A stretch of DNA of 64,000 nt, taken from NCBI GenBank assembly GCA_964631725.1, contig CAZVYX010000028.1, positions 1-64,000 on the forward strand, read 5' to 3'. How positions within the stretch are numbered: position 1 is the stretch's first letter; the number at the start of each line of letters is the position of its first letter. The translations under genes and the position numbers were made by a program. Below are positions 58,798-64,000 of the stretch, one piece after another. The notes below the pieces were generated by a model that did not search any database, had not been told where the DNA came from, and saw nothing but the letters and a program-made list of their open reading frames with translations. This DNA is from GCA-2731375 sp964631725. Its GTDB lineage: Bacteria > Pseudomonadota > Alphaproteobacteria > GCA-2731375.

Positions 58798-60248
58798 GCA
58801 GCTATGTCGAGGGCGCGACGGGGCCCTGGGAAGTGGTTATCGGGCTGGAAGTGCACGCCCAAGTGATCAGCCAGGCGAAATTGTTCTCCGGTGCCGCCAC
58901 GGCCTTTGGCGCCGAGGCCAATTGTCAGGTCAGCCTGGTCGATGCCGGCATGCCCGGCATGTTGCCGGTGATCAACGAAATGGCGGTGGAACAGGCGGTA
59001 CGCAGCGGCCTCGGCCTGAACGCCAAGATCAACAATTATTCCGTGTTCGACCGGAAGAACTATTTCTATGCCGATTTGCCCCAGGGCTATCAGATCTCGC
59101 AATTTCTCCAGCCCATCGTCGGGGAAGGGGTGGTCAGTGTCGATCTCGCTGACGGCGGCAGCCGGGATATCGGTATCGAGCGGCTGCATCTGGAACAGGA
59201 TGCGGGCAAATCCATTCATGACCGCCATCCGACGAAGACTTTCGTGGACCTGAACCGCTCCGGCGTTGCCCTGATGGAAATCGTCTCCAAGCCGGACATG
59301 CGCTCGGCCGAGGAGGCCGGCGCCTATGTGCGCAAGGTGCGCGCCATTCTGCGTTATCTCGGCACCTGCGACGGCAACATGGAGGAAGGCTCCATGCGCG
59401 CCGACGTCAATGTCTCGGTACGCCGGCCGGGCGAGGAACTGGGTACCCGGGCCGAGATCAAGAACGTCAACTCGATCCGCTTCATGCAGCAGGCGATCAG
59501 TTACGAAACCACGCGGCAGATCGATATTTTGGAGGACGGCGGCAGTATCGATCAGGAAACCCGCCTGTTCGATGCCCAGACCGGCACGACCCGGCCCATG
59601 CGCTCCAAGGAAGAGGCGCATGACTACCGCTATTTCCCCGATCCGGATCTGCTGCCCCTGGAATTCAGTCATGAATTCGTCGATCGCATCCGCGCCACCC
59701 TGCCGGAACTGCCCGATGCCAAGAAGCAGCGTTATATGGATGAACTGGGGCTGTCCGCACACGATGCCCAGGTTCTGGTCGCGGAACGGGATATCGCGGA
59801 TTTCTACGAACAGGTGATGGACGGGCGCGACGCCAAGGTGGCCGCCAACTGGGTCCAGGGCGATCTCTTCGCGCATTTGGCCAGGCTGGAATGCGAGATC
59901 GCCGACAGTCCGGTCAGCGCGGCGCAGCTCGGCGGCCTGATCGATCTGATCGCGGATAACACGATTTCGGGCAAGATCGCCAAGGATGTCTTGGAGATGA
60001 TGTTCGAAAGCGGCCAGGACGCCGCCGCCATTGTCGAGGAAAAGGGCCTGAAACAGGTTTCCGACAGCGGCGCCATCGAGGGCGAAATCGATACCATCAT
60101 CGCCGCCAATCCGGATAAGGTGGCGGAATTCCAAGGCGGCAAGGAAAAGATGATCGGCTGGTTCGTCGGCCAGGTCATGCAGGCCACCAGGGGCAAGGCC
60201 AACCCGCAGATGGTCAATCAGCTACTGCGGGAGAAACTGAAGCCTTGA
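58794..60248 (+). CDS. gatB: Aspartyl/glutamyl-tRNA amidotransferase subunit B
   Basis: A 484-residue kinase and tRNA-binding subunit. VIGLEVHAQVISQAKLFSG, the HLEQDAGKSIHD block, TRAEIKNVNSIRFM and the C-terminal YqeY-like domain (PQMVNQLLREKL) are present. ATG at 58794 is preferred with GGAGGAG upstream; the ATG at 58776 reads gatA's tail. It completes GatCAB, which converts Asp-tRNA-Asn and Glu-tRNA-Gln to the correct aminoacyl-tRNA. Confidence 0.97.
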   Translation: MSSYVEGATGPWEVVIGLEVHAQVISQAKLFSGAATAFGAEANCQVSLVDAGMPGMLPVINEMAVEQAVRSGLGLNAKINNYSVFDRKNYFYADLPQGYQISQFLQPIVGEGVVSVDLADGGSRDIGIERLHLEQDAGKSIHDRHPTKTFVDLNRSGVALMEIVSKPDMRSAEEAGAYVRKVRAILRYLGTCDGNMEEGSMRADVNVSVRRPGEELGTRAEIKNVNSIRFMQQAISYETTRQIDILEDGGSIDQETRLFDAQTGTTRPMRSKEEAHDYRYFPDPDLLPLEFSHEFVDRIRATLPELPDAKKQRYMDELGLSAHDAQVLVAERDIADFYEQVMDGRDAKVAANWVQGDLFAHLARLECEIADSPVSAAQLGGLIDLIADNTISGKIAKDVLEMMFESGQDAAAIVEEKGLKQVSDSGAIEGEIDTIIAANPDKVAEFQGGKEKMIGWFVGQVMQATRGKANPQMVNQLLREKLKP

Positions 60249-60360
60249 GGAAAAGGAGCCGTCCCATCGGCCTCCTGCCGTCATGTCCGTGCGCAAATGC
60301 CTGAAGGCGGCGCGCTCGGGCTACCTTTCCAGGCTTACTGCAGTTCCGGATGCGTCCGGC

Positions 60361-61062
60361 TCAAGGGTCCAGACTGAGCAGGAATTTCGGGCTGACAGCC
60401 TCCAAATGCCGCAACAGGGAGGACAGAAACAGCGACGAGCCGCACATTTCCATACTCTCCTGGAGAACGTTCAGCATTCCGGAGGAAATACCTTCCCCGA
60501 CGGTGGTCCAGTGATAGCCGATAATCAGTTCCGTGCCGAACGCTCCGCCCACATAGACCAGCCCGGAGATAATAAAGCGGTTGCGGCTGCTGGCGGGCAA
60601 ATGGCGCAGAAAGCCAATATAGCTGACTAGGAATATCGCCATCAGCACGGCCGCCGGTATGACCCAGGAATAATGAAAAATACCGGTCAAATCGAAGGTA
60701 TAGCGCAACGGCTTGATGGTCATCTCGTGGATCACCGAGATTTCATCCATCGAGATGTAAAGGAATATCAAGGACAGGATCAGCCAGTGCCGGCGATAAC
60801 CCTGTTCCCTGGCATTTTGGGTGTTGGTGATGAGCGCCAGGGTGACGGAACATGACAACAGCAGCAGGGCCGAATACCAGGTCGGAATATTCGCTTCTTC
60901 GGACAGACTGAATTGCCGTAGCGCACCCAGAAGGCGTTTGTGTTCAAGGATGTAGTAAGACACCTCCATGAGACTGCCGAGGACGAAAAACACCGAGACG
61001 CCAATGATCAGGAGGATCTCGATACGCCTGCGCAAAAGGTTCAGCGCTGTGGTCGTTGACAT
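60361..61062 (-). CDS. Unrecognised multi-pass membrane protein
   Basis: A 233-residue protein of no family I recognise. About five hydrophobic spans are seen, near 13-35, 60-82, 90-110, 128-152 and 160-182. Between spans 3 and 4 is YISMDEISVIHEM, where acidic residues and His are close together and could bind a metal or a quinone. A late ESMEMCGSSLF repeats the acidic theme. It lies 33 bases downstream of fdsA on the same strand, so it could be part of the formate dehydrogenase operon. There is no clear link to gatB, which converges on it. Confidence 0.6.
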   Translation of the reverse strand: MSTTTALNLLRRRIEILLIIGVSVFFVLGSLMEVSYYILEHKRLLGALRQFSLSEEANIPTWYSALLLLSCSVTLALITNTQNAREQGYRRHWLILSLIFLYISMDEISVIHEMTIKPLRYTFDLTGIFHYSWVIPAAVLMAIFLVSYIGFLRHLPASSRNRFIISGLVYVGGAFGTELIIGYHWTTVGEGISSGMLNVLQESMEMCGSSLFLSSLLRHLEAVSPKFLLSLDP

Positions 61063-61095
61063 GGCTTTCTCCTTGCTCGGGCTATCGAGTTCCGG

Positions 61096-63822
61096 CTATC
61101 GGGCGGCAATGCTGACGGCGCAGTATTTCACTTCCGCGATCTTGCCGTCGGGGTCCAGGGCCGCGTTGGTCAACAGGTTGACCGCCGCCTCGGCAAAGCA
61201 GAAGGGAATGAAGACCGTTCCCGGTTGCACACCGATATCCTGCCGGGCCGTCAATTCGATGGCGCCGCGGCGGCTTTCCACATGTATCCGGTTGCCCGGC
61301 GCTATGCCTAACCGCTCCAGATCGGCGGGCGCCAGATGGGCGACGGCCTCGGGTTCCAATTGATCCAGGACCGTGGCGCGGCGGGTGATGGCGCCGGTAT
61401 GCCAATGTTCCAACAGGCGCCCCGTTAGCAGCACCATGGGATAGGTTTCGTCCGGCAATTCATCTGGGGCGACGATGTCGCAAGGGACGAATTTACCCCT
61501 GCCGTCGCCGGTTGGGAAACGATCGCCGAACATAACCGCCTGGCCCGGATCGCCTTCCTGCAGACAGGGATAGGTGATGGCGTCTTCATCCTGTAGCCGT
61601 TGCCAGGTCATGCCGTGGATCGAATTCATGCATTGGCGCATTTCCGCGAAGACATCCTCGGCACCGCCGTAATGCCAATCCAGGCCCAATCCTTGTGCCA
61701 TTTGCCCGACAATCCATAGATCCTGCCGGGCCGAGCCCGGCGGCGCCACGGCCTGGCGCCCGATCTGGACCTGCCGGTTGGAATTCGTCACCGTGCCGTC
61801 CTTTTCCGGCCAGGCCGAGGCGGGCAGGATGACGTCGGCATAGCACGCCGTCTCGGTCAGGAAGATATCCTGCACCACCAGATGCTCCAGCTTGGCCAGG
61901 GCGGCGCGGGCATGATTGAGATTGGGGTCCGACATGGCTGGGTTTTCACCCATGATATATAGGCCGCGAATATCCCCCCCATGGATGGCCTCGGTAATCT
62001 CGACCACCGTCAGGCCCGGCTGCGGGTCCAGCTTGGTCTGCCAGAAGGTTTCAAATTTAGCTTGGGCGGCGGGATCGCCGACTGGTTGATAGTCGGGGTA
62101 GACCATGGGGATCAAGCCGGCGTCGGAGGCGCCCTGAACATTGTTCTGCCCGCGCAGGGGATGCAAACCGCTGCCTTCGCGGCCAATTTGTCCCGTCGCC
62201 AGACAGAGGGAAATCAGACAGCGGGCATTGTCGGTGCCGTGAATATGCTGGGAAATACCCATGCCCCAGAAAACCATCGCCGTTTTGGCGGTGGCAAAGG
62301 CCCGCGCCGCCTCGCGGACGGCATCGGCCGGCACGCCGGTGACCTCGGCCATGGCCTCGGGCGGAAAGGCTTTCACATGCGCCGCCAGGTCCGCGAAGCC
62401 CTCGGTCCGGCGGGCGATGAAATCATGGTCGACCAGGTCTTCCTCGATGATCACATGCAGCATGGCGTTCAACAGCGCCACGTCCGTCGCCGGGCGCAAA
62501 TTCAGCATCCAGGTTGCATATTGCCGCAATGCCAGGCCGTCGGGATCGATGACGATCAATTTGGCGCCGTTCTTGACGGCCTGCTTGAAGTAGGTCGCCG
62601 CTACGGGGTGGTTGACCGGCGGATTGCAGCCAATGACGATGATCACCTCCGCCGCCAGGGCATCGGTGAACGGCGCCGTCACCGCGCCCGAGCCGATGGT
62701 CTGCATCAGGGCCGCGACGGAGGAGGCATGGCACAGCCTGGTGCAATGATCCACATTGTTGCTGCCAAAACCCGTACGCACCAGTTTCTGAAACAGATAG
62801 GCCTCTTCGTTCGAACCCTTGGCGGAGCCGAAGCCGGCCAATGCCCGCCCGCCATGGCTGTCGCGTATGGATTTCAAGCCTTCCGCCGCGCGGGCCAGGG
62901 CTTCCTCCCAACTGGCTTCGCGAAAATGGCTCAACGGATCGGCCGGATCGATGGCCACGTCGCCCTTGGCCACGCCGTCGCGGCGAATGAGGGGTTTGGT
63001 CAGCCGCTCCGGGCTATGAACATAGTCGAAACCGAAGCGCCCCTTGACGCACAGACGGCCAAGATTGGCCGGGCCGTCCCGGCCCTCGGCCCCGACAATG
63101 CGCTCGTCGCGAATATGAAAGGTCAACTGACAGCCTACGCCGCAATAGGGGCAGACGGAGTCCACCGTGCGGTCGGATACGATGGCGCCGTCGGCCGGCA
63201 GCAAAGCGCCGGTTGGACAGACGCGGACGCATTCACCGCAGCCGACACAATGGCTGCTGCCCATGGGATCGTCGAAATCAAAGGCGATATGGCTGTCCGC
63301 GCCGCGTCCGGCCATGGCGATGACGTCATTGACCTGAACTTCGCGGCAGGCCTGAACACAAAGGCTGCATTGAATACAGGCATCCAGATTGACCTGCATG
63401 GCGGGGTGGCTGGTATCAGGCGGCGGCGCGGCGCCACGGCGCGGATAACGGCTGTCATGCAAACCCTGCGCCCCGGCCCAATGCCAAAATTGCGCCTTCG
63501 GATCATGCGCCTCCGTTTGCGGCGGCTGGTCCGCCAGTAGCAGTTCCATCACCATGGCCCGCGATTTGACGGCGCGCTCGGACGCGGTTTTGACCACCAT
63601 GCCGGCCTCCGGCAGGCGCCGGCACGACGGGGCCAGAGTGCGCTCGCCATCAATCTCAACCATGCAGGCGCGGCAATTGCCGTCGGAGCGGTAGCCGGAT
63701 TCCGTGCTATGGCACAAATGCGGCAGGGTGATGCCAAGCCGCGATGCCGCCTGCCAGATGCTCTCGCCCGGCGCCGCCTCGACCGTTTCACCGTCCAATT
63801 CGAAGGTGATATCGCCGCTCAT
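61096..63822 (-). CDS. fdsA: NAD-dependent formate dehydrogenase alpha subunit (molybdopterin)
   Basis: A 908-residue catalytic subunit oxidising formate to CO2. The N-terminal ferredoxin-like part carries a [2Fe-2S] set (HLCHSTESG, GNCRACMVEIDGE). The usual His-x3-Cys-x2-Cys-x5-Cys cluster site is replaced by a Cys-free stretch. Two [4Fe-4S] motifs follow (CIQCSLCVQAC, CVGCGECVRVC), then the molybdopterin domain with its own cluster (CPYCGVGCQ) and the active Cys in HCTRLCHASS, with Cys in the place of selenocysteine. The ATG overlaps the stop of the upstream gene (ATGA). Confidence 0.92.
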   Translation of the reverse strand: MSGDITFELDGETVEAAPGESIWQAASRLGITLPHLCHSTESGYRSDGNCRACMVEIDGERTLAPSCRRLPEAGMVVKTASERAVKSRAMVMELLLADQPPQTEAHDPKAQFWHWAGAQGLHDSRYPRRGAAPPPDTSHPAMQVNLDACIQCSLCVQACREVQVNDVIAMAGRGADSHIAFDFDDPMGSSHCVGCGECVRVCPTGALLPADGAIVSDRTVDSVCPYCGVGCQLTFHIRDERIVGAEGRDGPANLGRLCVKGRFGFDYVHSPERLTKPLIRRDGVAKGDVAIDPADPLSHFREASWEEALARAAEGLKSIRDSHGGRALAGFGSAKGSNEEAYLFQKLVRTGFGSNNVDHCTRLCHASSVAALMQTIGSGAVTAPFTDALAAEVIIVIGCNPPVNHPVAATYFKQAVKNGAKLIVIDPDGLALRQYATWMLNLRPATDVALLNAMLHVIIEEDLVDHDFIARRTEGFADLAAHVKAFPPEAMAEVTGVPADAVREAARAFATAKTAMVFWGMGISQHIHGTDNARCLISLCLATGQIGREGSGLHPLRGQNNVQGASDAGLIPMVYPDYQPVGDPAAQAKFETFWQTKLDPQPGLTVVEITEAIHGGDIRGLYIMGENPAMSDPNLNHARAALAKLEHLVVQDIFLTETACYADVILPASAWPEKDGTVTNSNRQVQIGRQAVAPPGSARQDLWIVGQMAQGLGLDWHYGGAEDVFAEMRQCMNSIHGMTWQRLQDEDAITYPCLQEGDPGQAVMFGDRFPTGDGRGKFVPCDIVAPDELPDETYPMVLLTGRLLEHWHTGAITRRATVLDQLEPEAVAHLAPADLERLGIAPGNRIHVESRRGAIELTARQDIGVQPGTVFIPFCFAEAAVNLLTNAALDPDGKIAEVKYCAVSIAAR

Positions 63823-64000
63823 GCGATTGCACCGGAGAAGTGGCGCAGGGCGCAGCGCAACGGATTTGCCGCCGCATGCCCCAGGCCGCAAATCGAGGCA
63901 TCCGCCATGACCTGGGCCAAATCAGCGAATGCGGCCTCGCCATAACCACCCTTGCCCGCATCCAGCATGGCAACGGCCTTTTCCGTGCCAACCCGGCAGG
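63819..64000 (-). CDS. fdsB: Formate dehydrogenase beta subunit, C-terminal end (partial)
   Basis: The last 59 residues of a NuoF-like, NADH-binding subunit; the rest lies beyond the right edge. The fragment reads CRVGTEKAVAMLDAGK and continues to ICGLGHAAANPLRCALRHF. In NuoF and FdsB the Cys before RVGT and the Cys of 'ICGLG' bind the [4Fe-4S] cluster. It overlaps the fdsA start by four bases, so the two subunits are made together. It would pass electrons from FdsA to NAD+ through FMN. Confidence 0.88.
   Translation of the reverse strand, partial: CRVGTEKAVAMLDAGKGGYGEAAFADLAQVMADASICGLGHAAANPLRCALRHFSGAIA

Noticed and set aside
60249..60360. Terminator after gatB
   Set aside because: A GGAGCCG/CGGCCTCC stem with one mismatch is present, but no T run follows, so a rho-independent terminator cannot be claimed.
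61981..63540. 519-codon open frame on the + strand
   Set aside because: Antisense to fdsA, whose iron-sulfur and molybdopterin motifs are unmistakable.

Overview
The window reads as a high-GC alphaproteobacterial chromosome, most like the Rhodospirillales and their relatives. Lineage markers are the NDUFA12-type complex I gene, an mlaD-like gene, a DUF2155 gene and aat in a row; a B12-dependent ribonucleotide reductase; an Hda homologue beside purM/purN; a ThiS-ThiG fusion; and gatCAB together with an AspRS carrying non-discriminating-type residues. The assignment rests on gene content and order only. I see no rRNA, tRNA, CRISPR array, insertion sequence or prophage.

Layout. 1-4341: the end of a surface-carbohydrate type cluster (transketolase C-terminal half, 2OG-Fe(II) oxygenase, LIC12192-family protein, two methyltransferases, RmlD-like reductase). 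4375-12447: a permease, an ABC-F ATPase, ndk, a PhyH-type oxygenase, a VOC protein, and an operon of a DsbA-like isomerase, an FAH-family hydrolase and a class III nucleotidyl cyclase, then a DUF3750 gene. 12530-27899: a housekeeping block with purM-purN facing DUF2066, a CDP-alcohol phosphotransferase, an AI-2E permease and hda, followed by an SDR, DUF2147, ppk, ppx, rnd, aspS and an acyltransferase fused to a cyclic-nucleotide-binding domain.

28074-39019: nrdJ and a dense control region (two NrdR boxes, three perfect DnaA boxes, an inverted repeat with two GANTC sites), then NDUFA12, mlaD-like, DUF2155, aat, an enoyl-CoA hydratase-like gene, accC, accB, aroQ, thiSG and a thioesterase. 39224-56951: accessory genes, including a membrane protein with ten 33-bp repeats, a pair of REP-like palindromes, a methyltransferase, an MBL hydrolase, an MlaF-like ATPase, a hydroxyacyl-CoA dehydrogenase, an acyl-CoA ligase, a FecR-domain surface protein, a Rieske/TauD pair, a PAS histidine kinase, an AEC transporter, a metallophosphoesterase-HAD fusion and ruvX. 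57026-64000: gatC-gatA-gatB, an unrecognised membrane protein, and a formate dehydrogenase operon cut by the window end.

Connections. aspS and gatCAB fit the indirect route to Asn-tRNA and Gln-tRNA. ppk and ppx make and break polyphosphate. A nucleotidyl cyclase, a cNMP-binding acyltransferase and a CpdA-like phosphoesterase could be parts of one cAMP circuit, though they are not adjacent. The strongest leads for new biology are the nrdJ control region, the two unusual fusions (phosphoesterase-phosphatase and acyltransferase-cNMP), the ATC start of purM, and the internal Gly-Gly of the ThiS-ThiG fusion.
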